This document shows, piece by piece, positions 17,338 through 26,948 of a DNA stretch of 64,000 nt; position 1 is the stretch's first letter, and each line of letters opens with the position of its first letter. The notes under the pieces were generated by a model, which saw only the letters and a list, made by a program, of their open reading frames with translations, searched no databases and was not told the origin of the DNA. The stretch spans positions 62,001 through 126,000 of the forward strand of contig JAGATQ010000020.1 in assembly GCA_017621205.1 (NCBI GenBank). Reading direction: 5' to 3'. Both the position numbers and the translations under genes were made by a program. The DNA comes from Lachnospira sp. Lineage in GTDB: Bacteria; Bacillota; Clostridia; Lachnospirales; Lachnospiraceae.

Positions 17338-19677
17338 ATGCACCAAACCAAAAAAGGCACAGTTATTTCTGTATTACTCGTCGTACTTCTACTATTCCAA
17401 AGCTTTTGTGCAGATGCCATAATTATTAGCCATTCTGCCAACGGTACCGTCATTGCAGATATATTAAATGTACGCAAAAGGGATACTACTACAAGTGACG
17501 TAGTGGTAACGGTTTCAGAGGGAACTGCCGTTACCATCAAAAAGACAGTAACCAACAGCCTGGGGGAAAAGTGGTACAAAATCAAAGTCAAGGTCAACAA
17601 TACAAGCTATACAGGCTATGTGATGGCAAGTTTTGTCAGAAAGAAGACAAGTTCTATGTCAAAGACACCAGCCACAACAACGCAGTCCGCCACTAGCAGT
17701 AAACCTGCCAAAACAGGAAAATACCGCTATGGTAACTTGAAAACAAATGCCATTCTTTATAGAAGCCGTTCCAAACAAAGTGCCATTGTTGCTTATTTAA
17801 AGCCAAAAACCTTAGTATATGCCGGGCAGAAAAAAAAGGTCGGCAGACTTACTTGGTATCGCGTAAGCACAAAAGGACTTTCCAAAAACTACAGTGGCTA
17901 TATACAATCGAAGCAAATTAAGTTTCAAACTACCACTGTAAAAAGCACACGTTACAAGGTTGCATTTTTTAAGAAAAAAACGCAAATCTATAAAACAGCC
18001 AATAGCACAGATACCATAAAGGGTACCGCCTCCAAACGCTCAGATGCCATAATCCTTGGCACTCTTAAGGTTGGTGGCAAAAAATGGGCTAAGGTCAAGA
18101 CGAAGTTGGGAACCGGATACGCCGCATACTCCAATCTGACTCCTGTTACAAGCACTGTAAAAAGCACAATCAAATATGAAGCAACAACCAAAAAAAGTAC
18201 CGCCTGCCGTAAGGTGTCTTGCACACTTGCTACAAATCGTGGAACGATACCAAGTGGTACTACAATCAATGTATTAGGACAGCTTACGGTTAATAATACG
18301 CTCTGGTACAAGGCAAGCTATTTAAAGGGCAGCAGCACCATTACCGGATATGTTCTTGCAAAAAATGTGAATCTTTCTACAGAAGCTGCCTTCCAGACTG
18401 CCCTACAGGTATTTCCAGACAGCTACCGGCCTGCATTAATCCAGCTTCATGCCGCCCATCCAACATGGATGTTTCATCCTGTAAATACCGGACTGGATTG
18501 GAATGAGGTCATTGCCAACGAGTGCTGCAACGGTAAAAATACCATTCAAAGCAATTGTCCGAAGGGGGGGGCCGTTGATGCTTACAGTGTCCCATTCTCC
18601 TATCTGTCAACAGCTGCAGGAGATTATGATTGGGCAACAGATACCTATACTCTCAGGGATGGCTCTAACTGGTATGAAGCAAACGAACAGGTTGTTTCCT
18701 ATTATATTGACCCAAGGAATTTCTTAAATGAAAAGGGAATTTTTCAATTTGAAGCACTCAATTACGAAGCAACCCAGACGAAGGATGTCGTAGCAACCAT
18801 GCTTAATAATACCTTTATGTCTGGCAATTACAATGTAACAGATATTGCTACCGGAAAGACAGCAGCAGGTTCTTATGCGGATGCCTTTATGGATGCCGCG
18901 GCGACCTCCAATGTAAGTCCCTACTATCTGGTTACCCGTGTAAAGAATGAAGTAGGAACGAACGGAAGTGATTCCACGAGCGGAACCCTAAAGGGCTATG
19001 AAGGATATTATAACTTTTACAATATTGGTGCAAACGACAGTGCAACAGGACAGGCAATTGCCAATGGACTTTCATGGGCGAAATCCGGTACTACCTACAA
19101 CCGCCCTTGGACAACTCCGTATAAATCCATTGTAGGAGGTGCCAGTTATATTGCAAGCCTCTACATTGGAATTGGACAAAATACGATGTACACGCAGAAA
19201 TTTAATGTAGTAGTTCCAACCAGCCTGTATGTACATCAATATATGACTTCTGTCACCGCTTCCAATTCCTATGCCACTAACAATTACAATACTTACAGCA
19301 CTAACAAGATATTGGACCATGCCTACACCTTTTATATTCCATTTTATAATAATATGCCAGCAGCGACTTGCTCCCTGCCTGCATCAACAGGCAATCCAAA
19401 CTGCTATGTAAAGTCTCTTACCTTAAAGAATAGCAACAACAATAAAACGATTAATTTAAACGCTACCTTTAATTACCTAACCAGTAATTATACTGCTGTA
19501 GTTGCCAATTCTGTTAACAAAATTAAGATTTCTGCGAAACCAGTCAGCACCTATGCTTCGGTAAGCGGAACAGGAACCTACAGCCTTGCCACAGGCAACA
19601 ATACGATTAAAGTAACCTGCACCGCCGGAAACGGTTCCAAAGCAACCTATACAATCACCATTACAAGACAACCATAG
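17338..19677 (+). CDS. Secreted beta-N-acetylglucosaminidase with SH3-like repeats
   Basis: 779 residues. Signal peptide ~1-28. Four SH3b-like wall-binding units: ~32-105 (GTVIADILNVRKRDTTTSDV), ~125-195, ~205-260 and ~275-345. A GH73-like glucosaminidase domain covers ~360-660, with WNEVIANEC, NEKGIFQFEALNY, YYLVTRVKNEVG and YNFYNIGAND. The C-terminal ~95 residues (VKSLTLKNSNNNKTINLN to YTITITR) are a cadherin-like beta-sandwich. It cuts the GlcNAc-MurNAc bond of peptidoglycan during growth or separation. Start follows AAGGAGGAATCATA; the next gene begins 11 bp later, so the two are co-transcribed. Confidence 0.88.
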   Translation: MHQTKKGTVISVLLVVLLLFQSFCADAIIISHSANGTVIADILNVRKRDTTTSDVVVTVSEGTAVTIKKTVTNSLGEKWYKIKVKVNNTSYTGYVMASFVRKKTSSMSKTPATTTQSATSSKPAKTGKYRYGNLKTNAILYRSRSKQSAIVAYLKPKTLVYAGQKKKVGRLTWYRVSTKGLSKNYSGYIQSKQIKFQTTTVKSTRYKVAFFKKKTQIYKTANSTDTIKGTASKRSDAIILGTLKVGGKKWAKVKTKLGTGYAAYSNLTPVTSTVKSTIKYEATTKKSTACRKVSCTLATNRGTIPSGTTINVLGQLTVNNTLWYKASYLKGSSTITGYVLAKNVNLSTEAAFQTALQVFPDSYRPALIQLHAAHPTWMFHPVNTGLDWNEVIANECCNGKNTIQSNCPKGGAVDAYSVPFSYLSTAAGDYDWATDTYTLRDGSNWYEANEQVVSYYIDPRNFLNEKGIFQFEALNYEATQTKDVVATMLNNTFMSGNYNVTDIATGKTAAGSYADAFMDAAATSNVSPYYLVTRVKNEVGTNGSDSTSGTLKGYEGYYNFYNIGANDSATGQAIANGLSWAKSGTTYNRPWTTPYKSIVGGASYIASLYIGIGQNTMYTQKFNVVVPTSLYVHQYMTSVTASNSYATNNYNTYSTNKILDHAYTFYIPFYNNMPAATCSLPASTGNPNCYVKSLTLKNSNNNKTINLNATFNYLTSNYTAVVANSVNKIKISAKPVSTYASVSGTGTYSLATGNNTIKVTCTAGNGSKATYTITITRQP

Positions 19678-19687
19678 GAGGGAAATT

Positions 19688-20422
19688 ATGAAGAAAACAC
19701 TAATCCTACTGTTTATATTTCTGGCAGCCATCAGTGCTGTTATCCTTGTTGTTTCTAAGAAAACCACAATCTCAAGCAACGCCGGCAGCGACGGATTTAC
19801 CCTATCCGGCAGCAAAGATAGTGTGAAGCTTAACAAAAGTTACACCTTGACAATAAAGGTAACTGCCACGGAGGCTATGCAAAGCGTGAGCGGACTTCTT
19901 ACCTACGATGCAGACCGGATGGAATATGAAGCGGAAGAACAATCTGCTTTTGTTGGCAGCAACGGCACCTTAACGCTTTCTGATACCTTTGCCAAGCCAA
20001 CACGGGAGAAAACCTATAAACTAAAGTTTAAAGCCTGCTCCACAGGCGACTGTCTCTTTACCTTATCGGACAATTATTATACCTGCTATAAGGATTTGAG
20101 TGTTCAAGCTTTAGGAAGCAGTACCGCTACCGTAACAATCTTGGTAAATGATGGCATTGAAGATGACAGCACCCTGTCTGAACTGTTAATCGGGACAGGT
20201 GAACTAAACCCTGCCTTTCAATCCAGCCAATATGAATATGAGGTTCAGGTCCCAAAAGATACTACATTATTTACCTACAGTGCTTCTCCCACAGCCGAGG
20301 ATGCTACTGTTGTCTCTGATGGACCAGAGAAGCTTAGCGAAGGAAGAAATGTTTATAAGATTACGGTAATTGCTCCATCGGGTGATAAAAGCATTTACAC
20401 GATAGCAGTTATCCGGGAATAG
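19688..20422 (+). CDS. Membrane-anchored cohesin-like / cadherin-like protein
   Basis: 244 residues. One N-terminal helix (~4-22) is a membrane anchor or uncleaved signal. Residues ~40-155 form a cohesin-like beta-sandwich (SVKLNKSYTLTIKVTATEAM, SGLLTYDADRMEYEAEEQ, TYKLKFKACSTGDCLFTLSD), the fold that binds dockerins in cellulosomes but also occurs alone on surface proteins. Residues ~160-244 are a cadherin-like sandwich (LSELLIGTGELNPAF to YTIAVIRE) like that at the end of the preceding glucosaminidase, suggesting the two proteins act together at the wall. No dockerin partner is visible in this window. Confidence 0.7.
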   Translation: MKKTLILLFIFLAAISAVILVVSKKTTISSNAGSDGFTLSGSKDSVKLNKSYTLTIKVTATEAMQSVSGLLTYDADRMEYEAEEQSAFVGSNGTLTLSDTFAKPTREKTYKLKFKACSTGDCLFTLSDNYYTCYKDLSVQALGSSTATVTILVNDGIEDDSTLSELLIGTGELNPAFQSSQYEYEVQVPKDTTLFTYSASPTAEDATVVSDGPEKLSEGRNVYKITVIAPSGDKSIYTIAVIRE

Positions 20423-20493
20423 GGTAACACTGTATATCTCACCAATAGCGGTATCGGGGTTAAAACAATTTCTATCATCCTCTAACACGATAC

Positions 20494-20541
20494 AAAAGGA
20501 CTTGCTTAACAAGCATGAAAGCAGTTAAGCAAGTCCTTTTT
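20494..20541. terminator. Bidirectional terminator between convergent genes
   Basis: AAAAGGACTTGCTTAAC (20494-20510) pairs with GTTAAGCAAGTCCTTTTT (20524-20541) around a 13-base loop, with T-runs on both strands. It ends the plus-strand wall operon and the minus-strand HD-GYP genes. Confidence 0.85.
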
Positions 20542-20563
20542 AATCCTTGTCTAATATCTAAAA

Positions 20564-21673
20564 TTACTCTCTTTTTCTCTTATAAGAAAGCTTTCCTTTA
20601 TATTCATCCAGAAGAGCACGATCCATCACATAACGGTTATCCATGGTCTTCATAACATCTTTTACTCTTATCTTACTATACACCTTATCATCGGATAAAT
20701 CATAGGTAGTATTATCCTTAAAGCTTAACACTACCGGACGCATGACATCCTTTTGGTTCTCTGTAATAACCATTCCCTTCTCCCCATTGGTAAGCTCTAC
20801 ACAGACACCCGGTGTTAAAACCTGAATAGCAGCAACCAGTGCATCAATAATCTCTGGTCCAAAATCCTGTTCATGCTTACGCAGATACTGCACTGCCTGA
20901 ATCGTAGACATCGCTTCCTCATCCAGCTTCATCGCAGTCATATAGTCATAGACCTCTGACACACAAAGTATCTTTGTCCCTTTCATAGTACTGCTGTCAT
21001 AATCGCCTCCCTGCTCCAGCTTAGTAAACTGTGCTACCATAATTCTTGCATTCGGCGATAAATCGTAATCCATAAGCATACAATTATATGCTTCCTCTTT
21101 GCATTTGTTAAGTATAGGAAGTTCTGACTCCGAAAGCTCATTACTGCGATAAAGCAAATCCTGGGGAAGTAACAATTTGCCCGCATCATGAAGCAGTGCT
21201 GCCATAATAATATCCAATTTGTCACGCTGGGAAAGGTTCATCGCTCCCGCAATCATACAACTTAAAATAGCAACATTTAAGGAATGCTTATAGACATAAT
21301 CCTGCTTGCTTCTCAAGTTCTGAACAAATTGAACCTTCTCATTCAAGGAGCCATAACCTTCAATTATCAGGTTCGCCAGACGATATAAATCCTTAGAATT
21401 ATTTTTCTCCAGCAATACCTTTAAATCATCCTTCAGACTAAAAATAGCCATGGTCTGAAACCGCTCAAACTCAATGTCAAATGGAGTCATCGGTGGCACT
21501 GGTTCTGCCGGCTCCAGAATATAGATTCCTATAAGCCCAAAATTACGGATACTATTAATACCCTGTGCTGTTAATTTGCTGTCACGCTCATAAAGCATGA
21601 CACCATTTCTGTTATAAATTGGCTTTGCAAGCCGCATCCCTGTTTTTAAATCATCTGACTTAACAAATTTCAT
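20564..21673 (-). CDS. HD-GYP-like signalling protein with degenerate active site
   Basis: 369 residues from ATG 21673, which has AAGGAG seven bases upstream. The HD domain covers ~115-290: YKHSLNVAILSCMIAG and ALLHDAGKLLLP keep the first His and the HD pair, but the later HHE...GYP block of c-di-GMP phosphodiesterases is replaced by VAQFTKLEQGGDYDSS. The N-terminal ~60 residues (LAKPIYNRNGVMLYERDSKL) are the usual prefix of these proteins. Probably a c-di-GMP binding or inactive relative rather than a full phosphodiesterase (inference). It follows a complete HD-GYP gene on the same strand, 94 bp downstream. Confidence 0.8.
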   Translation of the reverse strand: MKFVKSDDLKTGMRLAKPIYNRNGVMLYERDSKLTAQGINSIRNFGLIGIYILEPAEPVPPMTPFDIEFERFQTMAIFSLKDDLKVLLEKNNSKDLYRLANLIIEGYGSLNEKVQFVQNLRSKQDYVYKHSLNVAILSCMIAGAMNLSQRDKLDIIMAALLHDAGKLLLPQDLLYRSNELSESELPILNKCKEEAYNCMLMDYDLSPNARIMVAQFTKLEQGGDYDSSTMKGTKILCVSEVYDYMTAMKLDEEAMSTIQAVQYLRKHEQDFGPEIIDALVAAIQVLTPGVCVELTNGEKGMVITENQKDVMRPVVLSFKDNTTYDLSDDKVYSKIRVKDVMKTMDNRYVMDRALLDEYKGKLSYKRKRE

Positions 21674-21767
21674 AAGCATTCTCCTTCTCTACATAGCTGT
21701 CTTTTTGTGGATACATCCCTAATGGAATCCATCCTTATATAATACCTTGCAGAATAGAAGTCCCCCT

Positions 21768-23831
21768 CTACTCATCTATCTCTTTATTATAAAATACATA
21801 CTGGTTACGTCCCGCATGCTTAGCAGCATACACAGCACTCTGTGCCCTTAAATATAAATCATTATATGTCGTATAACCATCCTCCGTCGTTGCAATTCCT
21901 ATGCTGACAGATATCTGGAATCCGCTATACTCGCTGTTAAGCTCGTTAAATATTCCTTCTATTCGCTCTTTAATATCGTCCTTATATGCAAGCAGAAGAA
22001 TAAAAACATCACCACCAATGCGTCCCGCAATATCCTTATCGGTGACACAACCTTTTATCAGTCCTGCCATATATTGAAGCACATGGTCTCCAAACAACCG
22101 CCCATACTTTGCATTGGCTTTTCTAAATCTATCCATGTCTATCATAACCATAGCATAAGCTTCTTCCTGCATCGTATTGAGACATTCTTTAATCTGCCGC
22201 TTAATACATGGCATATTAGGAAATCCGGTAAGCCCATCCGTGGAAGCAAGCTCCTGCACATTAATCTTGCTATCCTGCTCTGACTGCATAGGGACTACCT
22301 TACCAATAATTCCCTCCAACTGCGGCTCCTCATCTACTGTCCACATAGACTGGCATATCAGCCGGTACCAACGGCTTTCTCCTGAAACCTTCATCTCACA
22401 TTCGTACTGAATCAAAGAATCTTCCGGCTGCATCTGTTTTGCCAGCTCCTCAAGCTTCTTATAATCTTCCGATTCAAAAAAGGAAGGGAGCAGTCCAGAT
22501 GTGATTGGCTCCATCACTACCGAATCAACACCAAAATGCCGGCTTGCCGACTCTGACAATGTCAATATGGCAGGGGCAACGGTATACTCAAATAACATTT
22601 CGTCTGTAAGAGATGTATAAAACTGATGCTTCCTTCTCTCATATTCCAACAAATGCAATGTTCTTGCAGGTGCAGAAAGCTTCTCATGGTGCATAACCTC
22701 CTGAACAATCTGACGCATCTCATCAGCAGTATTTTCAATGGTTGCCTCTCCCTGCATTGCCTCCCTGATTTCCTCGGCTGTCTCTGCAAGGCATTCCAGA
22801 AGCAATGGATTAAAGGTACCACATTCTCCGTTCACAATCATATCCATTGCCTTTTCATGGGAAAAAGCTTTCTTATAGACACGTTCACTTGTCAAGGCAT
22901 CATAGACATCTGCAATGGATACAATCTGGGCAGAAATCGGAATCTCTTCTCCCTTAAGCCCATCTGGATATCCCCCGCCATCGTAACGCTCATGATGCCA
23001 ACGACATATCTCATAAGCAATCTTTACCAAAGGCTCATTCTGAAACGGTAAATCGTTCAGCATATTGGCACCAATCATAGAATGGCGTTTCATAATCGCA
23101 TATTCCTCATCAGTAAGACGTCCCGGTTTATTCAATACCTCTTCCGGAATAGCAATCTTACCAATATCGTGTAGTGCCGCTGCCATACCTATCATATTAA
23201 TATCGGAGGCAGTAACATTATATCTGTCGGTCTTTTCTAACAGATGATTCATAAGTATCTCTGTAATAATACGGATATGAAGCACATGCATTCCACTCTC
23301 GCCATTACGGAACTCCACAATATGGCTAAGTATCTCAATCATCAGATTGTTGCTCTTTTGTTTCTCCATAATCTGATCTGCAACAATATCCTGAAGTTTC
23401 TTCTGCTTCGCATATAGTATAATAGTATTTTGTACTCTTTTCTTGACAATCGTGGAGTCAAATGGCCGGCTGATAAAATCTGACACTCCTAAATCAAAAG
23501 CCCTTGCAACGTATGCCGGTGCACTCTCTGATGAAATCATAATTACTGGCATATCTTCCAGCCAATGATTCTTATTCATGACACTAAGAACTTCAAAACC
23601 GTCCACTTCCGGCATAATAATATCAAGAAGTATCAAGCTTAATTCCCTGCTCCGATTCTTCATAATTGATATTGCTTCCGTACCATTCTTCGCTTCTAGT
23701 ATCTCATATTTTTCACCTAATATCTCAGATAAAATGAAACGATTCATCTCTGAATCATCAACAATTAATATCTTAGGCCGATTTACCCTTCCCTTTTTCA
23801 CTGCTTTAGATACATTGCTGTTCTCTTCCAT
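21768..23831 (-). CDS. Response regulator with HD-GYP, PAS-like and degenerate GGDEF domains
   Basis: 687 residues from ATG 23831 (AAAGGAG upstream). Receiver domain ~15-140 with phospho-Asp in LLDIIMPEVDG; a complete HD-GYP ~160-370 (LHDIGKIAIPEEVLNKPGRL, CRWHHERYDGGGYP, ADVYDALTSERVY) predicted to hydrolyse c-di-GMP; a PAS-like sensor ~390-515; and a C-terminal GGDEF-like domain ~520-687. In that last domain the signature is RIGGDVF instead of GGDEF, losing the catalytic Glu, so it is likely a GTP sensor rather than a cyclase. It probably lowers c-di-GMP in response to an unknown kinase. No kinase is adjacent. Confidence 0.85.
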   Translation of the reverse strand: MEENSNVSKAVKKGRVNRPKILIVDDSEMNRFILSEILGEKYEILEAKNGTEAISIMKNRSRELSLILLDIIMPEVDGFEVLSVMNKNHWLEDMPVIMISSESAPAYVARAFDLGVSDFISRPFDSTIVKKRVQNTIILYAKQKKLQDIVADQIMEKQKSNNLMIEILSHIVEFRNGESGMHVLHIRIITEILMNHLLEKTDRYNVTASDINMIGMAAALHDIGKIAIPEEVLNKPGRLTDEEYAIMKRHSMIGANMLNDLPFQNEPLVKIAYEICRWHHERYDGGGYPDGLKGEEIPISAQIVSIADVYDALTSERVYKKAFSHEKAMDMIVNGECGTFNPLLLECLAETAEEIREAMQGEATIENTADEMRQIVQEVMHHEKLSAPARTLHLLEYERRKHQFYTSLTDEMLFEYTVAPAILTLSESASRHFGVDSVVMEPITSGLLPSFFESEDYKKLEELAKQMQPEDSLIQYECEMKVSGESRWYRLICQSMWTVDEEPQLEGIIGKVVPMQSEQDSKINVQELASTDGLTGFPNMPCIKRQIKECLNTMQEEAYAMVMIDMDRFRKANAKYGRLFGDHVLQYMAGLIKGCVTDKDIAGRIGGDVFILLLAYKDDIKERIEGIFNELNSEYSGFQISVSIGIATTEDGYTTYNDLYLRAQSAVYAAKHAGRNQYVFYNKEIDE

Positions 23832-24084
23832 CCATGCTGCTCCTTTCAAAAAATAGTATACTATCCCCATGGTATCCTAAATTACTTCTTTCATGATACC
23901 AATAATATGAAGATTTATCAAGCCTTTTGTCATTGGAATACAATTTATTGTCTTTATTTAGCACAATTTGGCATACAATGTAAATTGCCATAGATAACAA
24001 AAACAGTATGCTATCCATGGCAGTCTATCCCTCCATCATTATATGTATGATGTTACTCTTATAATTTATTCTTTCTTCTAATAA

Positions 24085-25047
24085 CTATGCATCTCTCATC
24101 ATAGCGCTAAACTGATGCAGGATATCGTTCATCTCACAAAGAGCCGTTGACTTTTCACTGCTCTTACGATTTAACCCATCAATCTCTTCGTCTATACCTT
24201 TAATTGCATCATTAATTGCACCCATACCGTTTACTGCATGATCAATCTGTTCACTTGTTCTAGCAATGGCACTCACAATATTATCTCCCACCATATGAAC
24301 CTGACCCGTACAACTCCTAACTTCTCCCATTGCATCCTTAAGTCCACTGGCACTTTCAATATTAGACTGCATCATATCAGAGGTTTTTACAATTTCATTC
24401 TGAAGGTTTTGCAAAGAAGATTTAAGCTGCATAATAGATTGCTCAATCCCATTTACCAAAGAAGCAGTGGATGCGGACAACTCACGAATCTGGTCTGCAA
24501 CAACAGCAAATCCTTTACCTGCTTCTCCTGCCCTAGCCGCCTCAATCGAAGCATTCAATGCCAGCAAATTGGTCCGCGAAGAAATCCCTGTTATTCCGGC
24601 AGTTGAATTGGTAATATTAGTAAAATCATTCTCAAGCTGTCCGAAAGTATTGGTCATACTAAGAAGCTGTTCTTTAGAATCTTCAATCTGCCGTGTCAAC
24701 ATTTGCATACTGATATCTGACTCTTCAATTCGCTCATCGGAAGCATTCATTACCTCATTAATCTGTCTGGCAAATTCATTAAAATCCTCATAATTTTGAC
24801 GTATTATTTCTAAAACTTCATTACTCTTTGCAAGATATTCCCTTGTTACATCTGTGCGATTTTGTACCGCATCCATGCAGGAAGAAAGATTAACCTCCTG
24901 AGCCATATAATAATCCATCCGCTTCATCAAAAAATTTATACCATATTGTATTGCTTTACTATTGTCCTCCCACGTCTTCCTATCATCCTCTACCCCCAAA
25001 TATTCCTGCTGCATATTATCCTGCTGGCGTCTCTTAAATATATTCAT
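24085..25047 (-). CDS. Soluble methyl-accepting chemotaxis protein
   Basis: 320 residues with no membrane segment. The N-terminal ~60 residues ([11 protein letters not shown] to [19 protein letters not shown]) are a small input region; the rest is coiled coil with the signalling tip [18 protein letters not shown] near residue 185 that contacts CheA/CheW. The receptor must receive its signal in the cytoplasm or from a partner. The gene directly upstream, 13 bp away, encodes a FIST-domain sensor; such pairs are found in many Firmicutes and suggest FIST ligand binding is passed to this receptor. Start follows TAGGAGGG. Confidence 0.87.
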   Translation of the reverse strand: MNIFKRRQQDNMQQEYLGVEDDRKTWEDNSKAIQYGINFLMKRMDYYMAQEVNLSSCMDAVQNRTDVTREYLAKSNEVLEIIRQNYEDFNEFARQINEVMNASDERIEESDISMQMLTRQIEDSKEQLLSMTNTFGQLENDFTNITNSTAGITGISSRTNLLALNASIEAARAGEAGKGFAVVADQIRELSASTASLVNGIEQSIMQLKSSLQNLQNEIVKTSDMMQSNIESASGLKDAMGEVRSCTGQVHMVGDNIVSAIARTSEQIDHAVNGMGAINDAIKGIDEEIDGLNRKSSEKSTALCEMNDILHQFSAMMRDA

Positions 25048-25060
25048 ATTATCATCCCTC

Positions 25061-26164
25061 CTACTCGAATACTGCCACTGTCATGGTCTGATTAAAATGC
25101 TGTTCCCCTGTCTGTTCTCCATATCCTGAAAAACCAATATACTCACCAAGGACATTCCCCATAGTTTTTGCATACTCCTGAAGATAACCTTCACTGTCGA
25201 ACAACAGCGTTCTAGCCAGACAATGGCACATAATAGAAAAGGATGGCCGGGCAACCTCACCACGGATTCTATGAATCGTCTGTTCTACAATATTCCGGTA
25301 ATTAGATGGTTTTAATACAACCACCTTTGAATTCTCATAAATTCTTGCATGATAGGTAATCCCCCGATTATCTGCCACAGCACAATTGGCAGTGATATAC
25401 ATCTCGTCTCCGACAATCCTGCCTACCGGATTCGTATCAAAGTAATTAGTAACCCTGTCTTCCGTCACTCCAAGTTCCCTTGCAAATACCTGTAGAGCCG
25501 GCTGGTGATTATACTCATAAACGGTCCTCGTCTGCGCATCTACCCTTGTAGCAGTCAGAATATTACCACTAATTGGTTCATAGATATTTTCACGAAACAC
25601 TTTAGCTACACCATGTTCGTTATGTATAATGGCAAATACCGTGCTTCTCTCACACACCCTCCCATTCAGAGATACCTTTGTTTCTGATGCAGTCCCCGCA
25701 TCTCCTGCCGTACCACCAATTACCGGGATCTTCTTGTCAAGCAGAATCGTGTTAAGCGTGGATAATACTGACTCTTCTGCACATAAAAGGCCGGTTGAAA
25801 ATTCTAAACAGATTGTATTCTTAGTATTCTTTACTTTATCAGCGCAACGTTTCACCCGTTCCACATACTTAATTGGATACTTGTCCACATCCTCTATTAC
25901 ATCTGCTGCACAAGTTATACCACTTTCAAAGGACATTGCTTTCATTCCCTGCTTATCTGCCCCATCCTTGCTAAATGCTGCAATTGTTGTTGCACCCATA
26001 CAGATACTATTGGGAAACCTGTTATGTATAAGCGTTGTATATTCCTCAAACCCCTCTACCGGAGAAAAGAAAATAATCAGCTTAGGATTTTTAAATCGGG
26101 CAGTAACCTCATTTACACATTGTTCCGGATTCCTATTACGACTGCTGCCAATATTGTACTCCAT
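25061..26164 (-). CDS. FIST-domain sensory protein
   Basis: 367 residues from ATG 26164, which has AGGGAGGT seven bases upstream (a longer frame starts at 26188 without a site). The FIST N domain lies at ~20-195: [31 protein letters not shown], the conserved GGTAGDAG and [16 protein letters not shown]. The FIST C domain lies at ~200-360: [21 protein letters not shown] and [24 protein letters not shown] proteins are intracellular sensors, proposed to bind small ligands such as amino acids. It is co-transcribed with the soluble chemoreceptor that follows. Confidence 0.87.
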   Translation of the reverse strand: MEYNIGSSRNRNPEQCVNEVTARFKNPKLIIFFSPVEGFEEYTTLIHNRFPNSICMGATTIAAFSKDGADKQGMKAMSFESGITCAADVIEDVDKYPIKYVERVKRCADKVKNTKNTICLEFSTGLLCAEESVLSTLNTILLDKKIPVIGGTAGDAGTASETKVSLNGRVCERSTVFAIIHNEHGVAKVFRENIYEPISGNILTATRVDAQTRTVYEYNHQPALQVFARELGVTEDRVTNYFDTNPVGRIVGDEMYITANCAVADNRGITYHARIYENSKVVVLKPSNYRNIVEQTIHRIRGEVARPSFSIMCHCLARTLLFDSEGYLQEYAKTMGNVLGEYIGFSGYGEQTGEQHFNQTMTVAVFE

Positions 26165-26354
26165 TACATGTACCTCCCTCTTAAACATATTGAATTATTG
26201 GTTTTATTATAAAGCTAAATAAAGCTCATATTAAGTTTATCATTATTTTATTTTATGTTCAATGAAATTGATACAAATATAATGTTATTTCTATCACAAA
26301 TCATACCACAACACATTGCATATTGAGCATATAATGGTTTATAATATGATACTA

Positions 26355-26453
26355 GGGAACAAAAGCAGATAGCAAGGCATGCTTGCATGCATTTGCTATC
26401 CGCCTTTGTTCCCGCCAAACACCGACATGTAGCAGATTTGCTTGCAAATTTGC
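26355..26453 (+). repeat. Two strong hairpins ahead of a small hypothetical gene
   Basis: Hairpin 1 (26355-26413) begins GGGAACAAA and ends TTTGTTCCC, with GATAGCAA/TTGCTATC and GCATGC/GCATGC in between, a nearly continuous stem of about 26 bp. Hairpin 2 (26432-26453) is GCAGATTTGC-TT-GCAAATTTGC. They fill most of the 320-bp gap between the FIST gene and the next plus-strand gene and would be in its leader. Neither has a T-tract on the plus strand. The rest of the gap is AT-rich without a gene. Confidence 0.6.
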
Positions 26454-26485
26454 GGGAATAGAAAAATAAACAAGGAGATGTGGAA

Positions 26486-26881
26486 TTGAAAGAAATTTTT
26501 TATGACGACCATGAGGTTACAATCTTCGGATTAGTGGCAAATCACTGTTACGCTCATGGTTTTAATCAGGAATGGGTAAATCAGTTCTGGAGCGGACTAC
26601 AGGAGCTTAAACCTCTATATGAAGAATTTCTCCACTATCTAAATACCGGGGAAATAACTGGAGCTTACACATTGTATGGTTTTACTGTTTTAGATACCTT
26701 TGTGTGGAACATGGAATATGATAGCCTGCAAAGAGACCGGGGAAGAAATGCCGATAGCTGTGACCGGGACAGATTAATTTTACACTCCTTCAATTGTATG
26801 CTTGAACTTTATCACAACCCTGAGCAGTGGAAGCTTTTATTAAGCGAAGACCAAAGAATGGATATTCTATCAACCTTATAA
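26486..26881 (+). CDS. Hypothetical protein, small and acidic
   Basis: About 131 residues, no membrane segment, rich in aromatic residues (WVNQFWSGLQELKPLYEEFL, YGFTVLDTFVWNMEYDSLQR). Not recognised; its all-helical look and Asp/Glu content resemble small cytoplasmic immunity or regulatory proteins, but that is only an impression. AAGGAG at 26472-26477 fits a TTG start at 26486 (spacing 8); a GTG at 26480 would be too close. Preceded by two strong hairpins and followed by the Cof-type phosphatase 67 bp later. Confidence 0.65.
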   Translation: MKEIFYDDHEVTIFGLVANHCYAHGFNQEWVNQFWSGLQELKPLYEEFLHYLNTGEITGAYTLYGFTVLDTFVWNMEYDSLQRDRGRNADSCDRDRLILHSFNCMLELYHNPEQWKLLLSEDQRMDILSTL

Positions 26882-26948
26882 TGAAGATTTATCAAGCCTT
26901 TTACAACTATAATAACAATAACAAACAGAATACTGAATGGAGAACACA

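Noticed and set aside
23806-24018. Minus-strand 70-codon frame with a hydrophobic start
   Set aside because: Overlaps the N-terminus of the HD-GYP regulator in another frame, and its 3' half is only the shadow of that gene; no strong ribosome site.
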